NCBI GenBank assembly: GCA_015501595.1
Contig: JADNRX010000159.1
Span: 1 to 64,000 of the forward strand
Origin: Hymenopellis radicata
Taxonomy: Eukaryota; Basidiomycota; Agaricomycetes; Agaricales; Physalacriaceae
Length of the DNA stretch: 64,000 nt
Direction: 5' to 3'
Shown here piece after piece: positions 1 through 11,313 of this stretch; within the stretch, counting starts at the first letter, position 1; every line of letters starts with the position of its first letter. Both the position numbers and the translations under genes were made by a program. The notes beneath the pieces are model-generated. The model was given only the letters and a program-made list of their open reading frames with translations. It made no database searches and was not told the DNA's origin.

Positions 1-718
1 ATCGGGCGCCACATTTCGACCAGACCCGAACGTCGTTTGGGTCAACGGCCTTTGGGTTGTCAGTCTCACAGCAAGAAATGGCCGCCGTGTAACCCTAACA
101 CTGGACTGCTCCCCCTCATTATTGCATGCCTCTCTGCTCTCTTTCTCGCGGGCACTAGCCTGGGCTGTAGACGTCCTCGCGGTTTCAGTAATGCGATGCC
201 TATATTTCTTTCCCCAATGTCCGTATCAGACGCCTTTGACCGATTTTGTCTATTATGGCTTTCTGGTATAGAGGGCCATTTCTCTATGATCGCTTCCAAG
301 ACCATATTCAACAGTTGATGACGTTGAAAGAGCAAATGCCGTTGCATCTGCAGCCGAAAAGCTCTCCGTCGACTCTCTTGACTGGCCGTTCAACGTCTCA
401 TCGAATCCGAATGTCCATAGTCTTGTGGTATAAGCGATCGGTGGGTTTCCAATTGCAAGCGGTATACAGGAATATGCATGCACACTTTGGGAGAAGCACG
501 ATGACATGCAACGCGTTCGAAACCACCTCTTTGCACGGTCGGGTGAGATTTCCGCGGGTCCATATCGCGTTCTATGCAAGCGTCTTAGTCGCTCATTACC
601 GGACGTTCGTTGACGGCGAATGGCTACGAATACTAACTGGGTCATGGGTAGTGTTGATGAGCGGCGTCTACCTAAACGCAGGAAGCCTGGTTGGAACTGC
701 ATAAAGATGGGACAGGCA
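1..718. other. No confident gene; left-edge sequence
   Basis: Short overlapping open frames exist on both strands but none has a recognisable domain, coherent exon structure or better codon pattern than its shadows. I see no RNA gene or repeat. It ends at the 8-bp target duplication of the first hAT-like element. Confidence 0.5.
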
Positions 719-726
719 TCCACACT

Positions 727-1940
727 TAGTGAAAAGCACGGGTACGGGTCACCCGGCCCGGGTTCGGGTCGGGTTGTGCCTCGGGTCGGGGTCGGGTCTC
801 GGTCCGAGTACCCGTCGGGAACCCGGCAACCCGTATCAACCCGTGCTAGAGTTTCAAGTCCGGGTTTGGCATGGCGAGTACCTACTTGGTATCTACTTAC
901 TATTAACTGGATATTTTAATAGATTTTATCAAAATTTTGTGGGCTCAAAAGACGCCAACGTCGTCGAGAAACGACGTTGCGAAAGAATTTGCGAGATCAC
1001 CGAGCTGACCGATCGCCCCGGCAGTTGCCGGATAACGATCGATCCAGTCAGATCTCAGTGCTCTCCCTCTTACCACCATAGCACGACGTTCGTGTCGCGC
1101 TCGTTGACCCCAGAACTTATTCTGGGGCTTGTTCTGCTTCTTTTCTTCGTTCTCCCTCGCTTTCCTGGCGCGGTTTGGCTTCGCGCCGACCGCTGCGCCC
1201 TCGGATGCATTCCGGGGCGTATCTCGGTGTTCGTCTTTGCGACGACACCGACTTAACGTGGATTCGAGGTGCGTAAGCCCTCCGGACGAGGCCGCATGCT
1301 CTATTTTCGCGTTCCGCTCTCTCGACGAGCAGCGCGCACGCGTAAGCCTCCCCAGGGACCCGCAACCTCTCTGGAACGACGACAACGGGGCTGGAGGAAC
1401 CCTCCGCGATATCAGATCTTCGCCAGCAACGAAGCGAGGAGTGGGCCTTTGGGCTGGAAGGCGTCGCGGACGCTTCCAGCTCAAGATGGTACGTGTTTCT
1501 CTGGAACTGCCTCTAGGGTTCCCTCACCTCCGAGTTCCACCTCCGTCACCCACGAGCAAGCGTCTCTACCCTCCAGGATGGACCGCGGACTTGCCAACGA
1601 CGGCTTACGACAGCCATGACGACAACCCTTTCGCATTCTGCTCTTGCGCAGAGCAACACGAACGCGTAAGCCTCCTGGATGGAGCAGCAGTGCCCTACCA
1701 TCTCCACTTCCTCTCCTGCGCATTGTGCAAGTCGATGGCCCCCGCGCAATTGCTCGGGGGTCGTCGGCGGGCACAAATCATGCAGAACCAGATGGACGGG
1801 TATCGGGATACCCGTTCCCCGTTTGAGACCCGCGGGGAGAATCGCGGGTAACCCGTACCCGAGCGTCGGGTGCGGGTATCGCGTCGGGTTCGGGGCGGGA
1901 GTGCTCACGAGCACCCGCACCCGACCCGTGCTATTCACTA
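727..1940. mobile_element. Nonautonomous hAT-like element, copy 1
   Basis: The ends are inverted repeats of 17 bp (TAGTGAAWAGCACGGGT, one mismatch) and the element is flanked by a perfect 8-bp duplication, tccacact, at 719-726 and 1941-1948. Within about 150 bp of each end are many degenerate copies of a CGGGTNCGGGT-type motif, as expected of subterminal transposase-binding repeats. The interior has no long frame with a transposase signature. It shares blocks with the copy at 2753-3722, including a segment around 'ccctcggatgcattccg' and a small hairpin (gcccccgcgcaattgctcgg). The 8-bp duplication and subterminal arrays fit the hAT superfamily; the assignment is inference because no transposase is present. 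Confidence 0.85.
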
Positions 1941-1948
1941 TCCACACT

Positions 1949-2744
1949 GCACCGCTACATTTATCGGCAGGGGCCACTCCGAATTGGCGCGGCGTGAATT
2001 TTTGGAAGATATTCACCAGCCTTGTAACCTCATTCTCGCTTTCATAATGCTCGCAACTGATATGAGCATCGCGAGATTAGTTGAAAATGCAGATGACCTT
2101 CCTACCTCGGCGTTACTGAAGCTCTGTCCAGAGCATTCGTCTTGGCCTGAATGTCGTGCCACACTGAAGGCTATCGGTGTTAAGGTGACTCACAGGATGA
2201 TGTGCCGTTCCCTTTAGATAACCTCTTTGACAGAAAGGTTCTTCAGATTGCGAATTTTGCGATATCCGAGTCTTTAGACGAGGAGCTGCGAAGAACCTTT
2301 CTTCATCAGCGAGTTTGGTCAGTTTTGGGGTTGGCAGTTCAAGACCTGGAAGCAGATTCCCTGATCTTACCTGTGGTGTCGAACGTAGAGGACTAGATAC
2401 AATAATTGCTCTCAACTGTACAATAATAACTACTATGTCACGTCCGTCGGCATCCCGGCATCCAACATGTTTGGCTTTGTGTACGCGCTTGACCCTTTCC
2501 TTTGTGACGCGCTTTTGCTTCTCTCTTTCATACCACCAACCCAGGTCGTCCGTCTACATGCCCGTCAAGAGCGCTTCCCCGGTCTGGGACTGCTTCGGAC
2601 CCCCTCTCCATCTCCGATAAACCCATTCTTTACGCAATTTCACCGAAGCCAACCGCTCCCTGCTTAACATGGGAGTGTGATTCTAACCCTACGTACCTTT
2701 GGGGTGCTGTACGTTCTCTTTCTGCCTGGGAAACGGCTCAGCGT
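1949..2744. other. Intervening sequence between two hAT-like copies
   Basis: The stretch between the two elements has frames up to about 100 codons on both strands, with no recognised domain. I see nothing I can support as a gene. Confidence 0.4.
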
Positions 2745-2752
2745 GTCGCGTT

Positions 2753-3722
2753 TAGTGAATAGCCCGGGTCGGCTGACCCGGTCCGGGTTGCGGGTTCGGG
2801 TACTCGCGGGTACGGGTGAGGGTGCCGGTCCGTGAACCCGCTGTGACCCGCGTGACCCGTGGTCACCCGTGAGCCTGGTGCCGAGTTCATCGGCACGCTC
2901 CGGCAAACGCCGGATAAGGATCAGATTCGTCTGATCGTTCATGTCTGGCTCTTACCATCACAGCACGTCGCGTAGACGTGTTCGTCGGTCCCAGAACTTT
3001 CTCTGGGGCTTCTCATCTCTTGTTTCTGTTCTTGTCTGGTCTTGTCGACGCCCTCGGATGCATTCCGGAGCGACTTGGTGCTCGTTTTCACGACGGCGCC
3101 TTTACTACACGAATTCGCCCAGCGTAAGCCCTCAGGACGAGGCAGCTACTACATGGAGCGTGCGTGTGCTTCAAGATGCCGCAGTGGCCCCCACCTCGCA
3201 TATTTGTGGTGAATTTTTGGCTAGGATGGCATGGTGCATGCATCCTAGCTGAAAAGGTATGTTCTCCTCGTCCTTCTCTTGCCATTCTGACAGCCTCGTC
3301 ACCCCGCACGACTGTCACCCCACCCCGTCATTACCACGCACTCTCGTCACCATACACCTTCGCACCCGCGCCGTCCTCATCCTCCTCGCACCTCTTCGAC
3401 CTCGACGTCACACTCCCGCCACACTCTCGGCAGCTCATGCACGCTGGTAGCCCCCGCGCAATTGCTCGGGGGTCGCCAACGGGCATGAAAACATATACCG
3501 AGTGTGGCGCGTGTCGACATGGGTAGTCGCGAGGTCAGTCGGTACTCTACGGCGGACATGGGATGTCGTTGGGCGCATAGGGTGAGGGTAACCCGCACAC
3601 CCGTCACAGCCCGAGGGTGAATTTCACGGGTTACCCGTACCCGTACGGCGGGTGCGGGCCGACCGCGGGTAAGGGTGCGGGTCCGAACTCAATCACCCGC
3701 GGGACACCCGTGCTATTCACTA
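2753..3722. mobile_element. Nonautonomous hAT-like element, copy 2
   Basis: Same family as the 727-1940 element: terminal inverted repeats TAGTGAATAGC(A/C)CGGGT, flanked by a perfect 8-bp duplication gtcgcgtt at 2745-2752 and 3723-3730. CGGGT-rich subterminal arrays occur at both ends. It is about 240 bp shorter and diverged from copy 1, but keeps the order of shared blocks, including 'gcccccgcgcaattgctcgg'. No transposase frame is present, so it must be moved in trans. Two copies with different intact target duplications show two independent insertions rather than a local duplication. Confidence 0.85.
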
Positions 3723-3730
3723 GTCGCGTT

Positions 3731-5880
3731 CGTCGTAAGGGTGACGACGTCGGGACGAGGAGCGGATGGCTGGTATTTCGCGGTGGTGCCAGTGGACGGA
3801 GCGCGCATTTGTCCACAATGACGTCTCTCGTGGCGGTCTCATATCGCATCTCCGGAAAGTTCTTCTTGTGCTCTCTTATCCTCCTCAACCGCCTCGCACA
3901 GAACCGTTCATGTGTCACCTCGGGACCCCGATTCTCCGAGTTTATCTGCTCCGGCAGGTTGCTCTTTGGAAAGGGAAGGTTATACTGGAAACGTACAGTT
4001 CCCTTTCGCAGTGGGAGGTACTAGAGCGAAGAACCAGAGACGCCTCGCGGGACCTCATGACCGTTCACGAGGGATTGAGCCGATTCCACACAGTGCTCCG
4101 TCTACACCACGGCATCAACGGGCTCCATACAGGTCTCTTTCCGAGACCGTTCTCGCCGCTTCACTCCCCGCATCTATTCTCCCATCCTCCTATGTTTCAT
4201 CGTCTCCAGTGACACGCTCGTTTCTGTCTCTTCGAAGACACAAGTCTACAGAATCTCAGCACTCCCGGACCGCTGCGTCCCCCTCCTCTGGCTCAGCCAA
4301 ACCCTGGTAACCTTTCACCCGGATTTCCCTTGATTGCCAGGGAGTTGTCTTCGGGTTTGCTGTCGTCGCAAGACATACAGCGGTTCGAAGGCGGCTCCAA
4401 AGCGCCGGCGCGCGCATCGAAATCTGCATGGCCGACAATGATCTTGTATGCGATGGGTTTATCGGAATGGAATTACGAGGATATATCAGGAAAGTTGCGA
4501 TTGGCGGAGGGAACATGTGACGGCGACTTTCATGGTCGTGCTTTGGTACAGCGCAATTAATCTTGGTGGGCGTTTCCTATCTTTTGGGATGACATTTTGA
4601 CTGTACTCTGGCTGTGATGTGGCTGCCCTCCAGATCTTGTCCGTCCAAGACAGGATGGCTAGATGCGAGTCTATCGCCGTATTGCTTGTCTGTATTCGGC
4701 TGTGCTTGATATGCTTGGACACGGCATCTGCATCGCAGAAGACATTGAGCCTTGGTCCATGTACCAGTTGGCAGTCCGCTTATTTGACTGGATATATCTG
4801 TCTGCTTCGTTGAGCGCCGCGAAGATCACAGTTCCTTGAGCTGTCGCCATCTTCTTTCGATTTCGATCTTCTGTGGAATGACCTGTCTGATATTTCCTTT
4901 GACTCTAGGGAGCGCCGCTTATGTCGATGAATCGTCGGGAGCATGCCTTGTCGACTGTTGTTCAATTTATCTGGTGGTCATGTTGGTCGGCTTCGTGTCT
5001 GCTCTGTTGGATCTGTTGTTCTCCCCGGCAATTGGGGCTCCTTCGGGATGCTTCAATAGAGATACGTTCTCAAGCGCTGGGAAACAGTCCACAGATTCGA
5101 CGAGGAGCGCGGAATTGCTGCATGGCTGTCTCGTGATGAGAATGATTACTCGGGAGGATGTGTTTCTTGATAGATGAGGCATATGTGTGATGCTTCCTGC
5201 ATTTTGGGGGGTGCGGTTAATTTCGACGTACAAGAAGACGGGCGAAGAATGTGTGGCGACGGATCGGACTGAGGAGCGGCCGAGGCGGACGATGTCTTTG
5301 TCATTGTTAGTGAGTTCGCTGACGGGCTATGGCTACCGTCATATCTTGTGATGTTGCTCTTTGTTGAGCAGGATGTCTGTGGATGATGGGTATCTTTTTG
5401 CGCGGCTGTTTGCCTGGCTCTCATGACTGTTTCGGTCGTGGGCGTTTGGCTTAGGAGCAGATACGGGCGGGTAGCATGGTGCCTCCGATTCATAGGAGGG
5501 AGTGTTCATATCTCGAGAGTGGCCCTTTACTCCCCGGGGATTCATGCAGTCGAGATGTGGATCGTCCCACCTCAAAATTTTTTGAAACTTCCTTGCCTTC
5601 GTGGTGAACTTTGTTTTGTGTTGTAGTCTGCTTTTTTAATGGGATAAATTTCCTTTCTGGCCTCCATTTTCGATCTTTCAATGTTGAAGACATATACACG
5701 CACGCCTGGAGAGGGGGTTGCATCTACTCGACGAGAGGCGTTGAACCAGAAGAGTAACAAAAACGGAGAAACCGGTCAGGAGTCGCATAGATCGTAATAT
5801 ACTCTAGCGGTACAACTCTTCATTCCTTCGTAGTATATTAACGTACACTGTTCATCATATATCCCGTTCAATACATTCAT
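3731..5880. other. Degenerate sequence with coding-like scraps
   Basis: No complete gene can be supported. A plus-strand frame without a start codon runs at about 4335-4516, a second, protein-like frame at about 4660-4840, and a third at about 4830-5165 that is interrupted by TGA and TAG codons which could each be a C-to-T change. I do not recognise the family. This could be a decayed host gene or transposon remnant. Confidence 0.3.
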
Positions 5881-6268
5881 CGTGATTCAAACTATCACTT
5901 GTGCTCAAAATTCACATCTTCGCTTTTGAAGTCTGGCGTGGACATTCCCGTCTCCGCGACGTGCATGTTATCTTTGATACGCTCCATCACGATGCGATGA
6001 GCATTCCAAGGACGTACATCCGTGGCGAACAGCTCGTCCATGCGTTCCAGTGGTATCGTCTTCGTCTCGGGAAGGAGGCACTAAGAAAATTGCATCAGGG
6101 TGTGGCTCGCAAATCTGAGGGAAACCACATACGAAGACGAAGGCAATGGAAAAGACCATCAGGCTAGCAAAGAAGAAGTAGACTCCGTAATCCATCTTCT
6201 CAAACATTTGTGGTGTGAATCGGGCGATTAGGAATCTTTAAAACAGCGTCAGAATGACGGAATGAATA

Positions 6269-6417
6269 CTGTACTATTACGGGCAAGTCTTCACAGATTT
6301 TCCTAAATTTTTTTTGATGGAAACCCGATTAGGATTTCCAGGCGATCGGCGGGGTCCGATAAGATCAAACGACCCCGCCGTTACGCGTTATGCGAAGACC
6401 TTACCGTAATAGTACAG
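6269..6417. mobile_element. Tc1/mariner-like MITE in the MFS terminal intron
   Basis: A 149-bp element with inverted ends CTGTACTATTACGG...(CC)GTAATAGTACAG flanked by TA on both sides (6267-6268, 6418-6419). It has no coding capacity. Without it the intron would be about 50 nt, the usual size in this window. TA duplication and size suggest a Tc1/mariner-derived MITE; superfamily is inferred from the TA only. Confidence 0.7.
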
Positions 6418-7936
6418 TAACCGAAAAACTCACGTGTAAAGCCAGTTCGACGCAGCCATGCACGCCTGTGTGAACGTCCTGACGTGTTGAGGGAATATCT
6501 CAGCGCCAACAACCCAGGGAGTGCCGTTCCAGGTGGGTGAGTAGAAGATTGTCCAGACATAGAAAGCGGCAACTGCACTTCGACCGCCGGCGTCGATATT
6601 GCCAGACGTGTTACTTGTAGGATCGGCAACGGCAATGTAAGCTCCAATGTAGAACATACTGAGCGCGCCACCAATAGAACCCAACATGAGCAGCCATCGT
6701 CGTCCGAGCTGTGAGTTTGACTATGTTGAACATCAGTACGGAGATATGAAGAGTGAAAGAATGGGTATGTACTGATACCATACACTCCAGTTGTGAGCAG
6801 AGATGTGCTGGTACCTGTAATGCCCAAAGATTTGAAGATGGTCGGAGAGTAGTAGTTGATCGCGTTGATTCCAGTCGCATTTTGCCAGGCAAAGAGACTC
6901 GAGCCGAGTAGGAGCCTGTAGACCAATCATCTATCCGCGAATACTGTTTTCATGGGCCCAAAAAATCCAGCGCCGACTAAACTCCTTTCGTGGGCAACTG
7001 CATGCTCGATTTCGCAGAATTCCCGGACGACATATGGAGCATCCGCAGGTAGGTGCCGGAGGAAACTGAGGTTCTTCAGCGCATCTTCAAGGCGATCTCG
7101 TGTGACAAGGAAGCGCGGAGACTCGGTGATGAAGAAGGATCCAATGGCGAGCATTCCTCCAGGCTTACAGCAATTATTAACGTCGGGATTCTAGGGGTAA
7201 AACGGAAAGACTTACGACGAGCTGAACAGCGAAGGCAATGAGCCATTGCTTGTGACTTGGACCGATATGTTGGGTAACACCATAGTTAATCCAGAATCCT
7301 GTCGAAGCAAGGAGTTCAGCAGCGAGGCGGCTTTGGAGTAACAATATACACACCAGTTACACCACCAATCTGCCAGCATAACTCGTACATGCCAATCAGT
7401 CTTCCACGAATGGCCGGAGGCGAAATTTCCGCGACATAGATAGGCTATCACAAACAGCTCGGATCAGAGGACCAAGACTCACGAAAAAAGAGCTTACCGC
7501 CAGGTTAGATGCTGCACCAATGGCGAGACCAACAATTACACGTCCACCATAGATGATTCCCAAACCAGTCTTGTCTCTGCCGCGGCCGTTGGAATAACAT
7601 TTCGGAGGAAGAATGCGAAACTTACGACGCGACAGTCTGAAGCATGGCGCCAACACAGAACACGAAGCCAGCAATAATAAGACCGATTTTACGACCCCAG
7701 AAGTATCCAATGGGATAGCGAAAGATCGCGCCGAAGAAACATCTAAGGATGGTGAGATGAGCAGATCCAAGGCATGGAGAACAACGCACCCGGCCTGATA
7801 CATCGAAACGATGTTGGCGCTGATGAGGTTCAATTCACTGGTACTCTTATTAACAAGATCGAATTCCTCTTTGAACGACGCCAATGAAATCGAAGTGCCA
7901 ATGAAAGCCGAGTCATAACTATCAAAATGACTTGTC

Positions 7937-7947
7937 CACGCGGTTTC
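7937..7947. repeat. Left target-site duplication of giant KDZ element
   Basis: The 11-bp sequence cacgcggtttc is repeated exactly at 29603-29613. Together they bracket the 21.65-kb insertion, and one copy remains in the restored 49-nt intron. The functional duplication may be shorter (8-10 bp), since the terminal repeat start cannot be fixed to the base. Confidence 0.85.
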
Positions 7948-8220
7948 AGTACACATATGAGAATTTATTAAATAATCATGGTTTGAGCTTCCAATTGATT
8001 TAAAGCAAATATCGATTTAAATCAACCTGAGTGACATATGGCAGTGTTACTTAACCAGCAACACATAGCACACAAGGGAAATGTGAAAGATTTGGTTTAA
8101 ATCACTTGATTTAAGACAAAGATTTAAATACAAAGACCATAATTAAATCATGCCCTTGTTTAAAACCATATTATTTAAATCAGCAATACCTTTATTTAAA
8201 TCACCTCTTTTAAATCACCT
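7948..8220. repeat. Left terminal/subterminal region of KDZ element
   Basis: AT-rich stretch starting with the terminal inverted repeat (agtacacatatgagaattta) and containing about eight TTTAAATC-type motifs in both orientations. The matching right end is 29365-29602. Likely transposase-binding sites. The last exon of the neighbouring accessory gene ends only a few bases inside it (8224). Confidence 0.8.
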
Positions 8221-8223
8221 CTC

Positions 8224-10500
8224 TTACTTGGCTTCCTCCCCAGAGACGAGGCGAATTCTGCAAAGCAGACATCAGTCCAGTCCGAACTCCGAAGGAGTAC
8301 TCACATCTTTGATTGCGCCGGCTTACGGTTTCGTGAAGAAGCACGAGGCGCGGCATCTACCGATGCCGCAATAGGCGGGTTAGCAGCAGGTGTCGCCGCG
8401 ACAGTCTTGCGCCGCTTCTGAGGTTTCTGAGGGACGATGTCGGGTCCGTCGACTGCTGGACGTTTTTTACTAGCTCCCCGCCCGCGGCTTCGACCACGAC
8501 CTGACCCCCTTCCACGACTGACTCCTCCACGCCCTCTCCTCTTACCCCCTCCCAACACCACCTCGTTTCCATTCGCACCGAGCTCCTCCCCATCACCCAC
8601 AGCATTCAGAACTGACGCCACCTCATCCTTCTCGTCACCCTCCGTGCACGACTTCTCGGCGTCTGTATCCTTTCCCACATCGGGAACGGCATCATCATCG
8701 ACGTCCATGCTGTGCTGTTCAGGATGCATGTCTCCAGCGTCAACATCGGGAACCGGACCAGCGCCTTCGCCATCCTGCGTATCCTCAACTTGCTCAGAGC
8801 TAGGGCCGGTGTAATCGTCTTGAGTAGTGTCACTTCTGCCGAGGGCTACAAGCTGGTAAGCGGAAAGTCGAACGAAGGAAATGATGTACTTACCATGATT
8901 GAGTACATTGCCAGAGAAGTCTCGCCATACAGCTCGGAGATCTTGGAAGCGCTTGATGGACAATTCCGAAAAATTAATGTCCTTGAAGCTTTGAGCATCC
9001 GGGTCGGCGTGTGCATGGATACTAGATACCATGAGTGCATGTCTGAATAAGAGGTAATCCAAAACATACCTTCCGATCTCTTCGTTGCCCATGTTAGGAG
9101 TTCGCCTGGTGCGATAAAACAGCATAAATTCGCCACCTCCTAAGGGGCCTTCTACAGAGGCCAAGTGAAGGAGCAGTCGGGTCATCAACGGGGCGAACTC
9201 TTCCGTATTCCTGTTTCGGTACACAATCAGCCAGGCGCTTGCTTGATGAAACAAGAACGAGTATTACCTATCTTCGTCCACTTCTTTCTTTGTCGCCTTC
9301 CACTTTCACTCGTCCAGCTCGCGATTGGACACATTGTCCCACATTCTTTTTCCAATGCTCGCATAGGAGCCTGCCGTGTTCAAGCTGGCGCCCTTAACGA
9401 GGTCAAGATCCTCCTCCCAGAAAGGATCGACATCAGAGTCCGGGTCCACATCACTGTCGGAGGTCTCCGCCTGACAAGCTCGGACCCTCAAGGCCGTCAC
9501 CCTGTCGGTGATATAGGTCGTATGGTGCTCCATGAACAACTCTCTCGCAGTCTTCGGTTTCGCAAACTGCATGAGGCTTCTCACAAGGGAGTCGGTGAGT
9601 ACGACGGCGTTGTTACTGGCTTGGCCGTTTTTCCGTTTATAATTGGCCTTAATGTTCGCAAGGCGAACTTTGACTTGCTGCGAGAGTATCAGAACACGTC
9701 GACAACACAAATAGACGGCTCACTCTTTGGCGGTCCCTGAGAATCATCGTGTTATCGTTCTTGAAGACAGGGAAAGACCACAACTTGTTGATGATGACCT
9801 TCTTGAGAGCGGCTTCGTCGGTATCCGATCCACGGGCTTTCAAGGCATCCATCCACCTGGAGATACCATGCTCGAGCAAAAGCTTCTCCTGTTCGGGGGA
9901 GAGCGGATGTTCCGCTTTACGACCGCGGCCTACTAAATGTGTCACTCAAAGTACGCGCACAAGTCAAAGACACGCACCACCATGCTTCTTGGTGGCACCA
10001 TGCTTCTCCGAAGGCTGCTCAGTCTCCTCGTCGTCAGAATCTAGATAACAGGAATCATAAATGAGCAATGCTTGGAGTAGATGGCCGTACCTGAGACATC
10101 CGAAGCCGAGGCGTCATGACCTGAAAAGCTGTCATCCAGCCGTCTTCGATAGCCAAGGAGTAGACATACTTTTCTTCGTCTTGCGACGGTACTGCGCCGA
10201 ATCCGTCGTACGTGGAGCTACAGTTTTCTTGACCATTGGAGGGTGGCTGTCTCACGGTCAGCAGCGAAGTCAAGACTCTGTATTTCTGCGATATCCTACC
10301 ATTGTCCACAAAGGCCCATTGTCCTCCATATCCATAGTATTGGATCTAACTGATCCTGAGGTTTGAGAAACACGCCGCACGTCGAACCTGGCGATCTGGT
10401 AAGGAGGCCGTAGCACATGGTTATTGAGATCGCGTACCTTCTTGGTTCCGCTGTTCTGAAAGCAAGTCTCTTTCGGCACACCGCGCCTCGAACCTGCCAT
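8224..10500 (-). CDS. KDZ-linked accessory protein with basic RG-rich tail
   Basis: Unrecognised multi-exon gene. Start ATG at 10498-10500 (MAGSRRG...). The well-supported exons cover a lysine-rich segment, an acidic spacer, a region with motifs HGISRWMDALKARG and LVRSLMQFAKPKTARELF, an acidic DSDVDPDSDVDP linker, then FMLFYRTRRTPNMGNEE and INFSELSIKRFQDLR. The C-terminal third is disordered and very basic (GGGKRRGRGGVSRGRGSGRG), suggesting nucleic-acid binding. The last intron (gtgagt...tttgcag) leads to a short exon ending KIIRLVSGEEAK and a stop at 8224. The exon junctions near 10300-10450 do not join cleanly in my reading, so the N-terminal part is uncertain. It lies convergent with the left end of the element. 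Function unknown. Confidence 0.7.
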
Positions 10501-10581
10501 CGGCGTCAATCATTTCCTTCCTGTCATTGAAAAAAAACACGCGATTGTACCAATTAACGCGTATCTACTCTTCTGGCATCC

Positions 10582-11013
10582 CTACAAAGCATCCAAGTAA
10601 GGTTCTACCTCCTTCATCCAATCGGCAGGTAACGCCATTCCGTCGGGCATGCCGTCAAAGAAGATAGGACTATTACCCCTCCAGGCAACGTCAAAGGACC
10701 TAAGATGGCTCATCTTGCGCCACACGCAAGAAGCTCCGTCTACTTGAAGGATGCGGAACTTTGCGGGAGGCATGTAGCCCGCTGCGTAGAATGCGGGATG
10801 GACGTCGACGAGGCGAAGGCGCGCGGCAACGTCATTGACCGTGATGGTCTGTAAACCAAACTGATGATTGAGAGTGAGCAGTCGTCGACATAGGTAAGTA
10901 GGCTGCCGAACCTCCGAAAAAAACTTCAGTACCGCCTTGTGTTTGGGCTGCGGCTCCCGTACGAAAAACGACGTGATCCTGGGCTGACCCAGTGCGCTTG
11001 GTTGCAATACCAT
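10582..11013 (-). CDS. Small KDZ-linked protein with PIP-box-like motif
   Basis: A 143-codon frame beginning MVLQPSALG, followed by QPRITSFF, which fits the PCNA-interacting consensus Q-x-x-h-x-x-F-F at residues 10-17. A possible 51-nt intron (gttcgg...atcag) at about 10863-10913 would shorten it. The rest (FGLQTITVNDVAARLRL, FYAAGYMPPAKFRIL, WMKEVEPYLDAL) resembles nothing I can name. It lies between the RG-rich protein gene and the Spt5-like gene, same strand. If the motif is functional, the protein could link the element to replication forks; that is inference from one short motif. Confidence 0.6.
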   Translation of the reverse strand: MVLQPSALGQPRITSFFVREPQPKHKAVLKFFSEVRQPTYLCRRLLTLNHQFGLQTITVNDVAARLRLVDVHPAFYAAGYMPPAKFRILQVDGASCVWRKMSHLRSFDVAWRGNSPIFFDGMPDGMALPADWMKEVEPYLDAL

Positions 11014-11313
11014 ACTAGTGCAGTGTTAGCTATCGAAAGAAGGCGCACTGCACGTCTCACCTTCGTCCTGGACGTCGGTGTGAATGGTAGAGAATAGACA
11101 GTAAGCTAGACTCAGGAATGATCAGTCCAGGGAAGGAATAAAGAAAGCAAGAGAACGTACCCATTTGGCGAACAAAGCCGCTGCCCCTCACGACCCTCAT
11201 CACGCGGGGGGGGCGACAGTAGAAGCGATAATATTTGCTGTACATAAGATACAAACTGATGCGTAAATATTATACATGATTATGGTACAAAATAACTTGT
11301 TCGCGGTAAAATA

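Noticed and set aside
37..723. Overlapping frames on both strands at the left edge as genes
   Set aside because: No motif, no consistent intron structure, and each frame has an equal-quality opposite-strand shadow.
740..870. CGGGT arrays as a simple satellite or telomere-like repeat
   Set aside because: They occur only in the terminal parts of elements with TIRs and 8-bp duplications, so they are subterminal repeats.
8437..8814. Proline/serine-rich plus-strand frame
   Set aside because: It is the antisense shadow of the RG-rich C-terminal exon of the minus-strand accessory gene.
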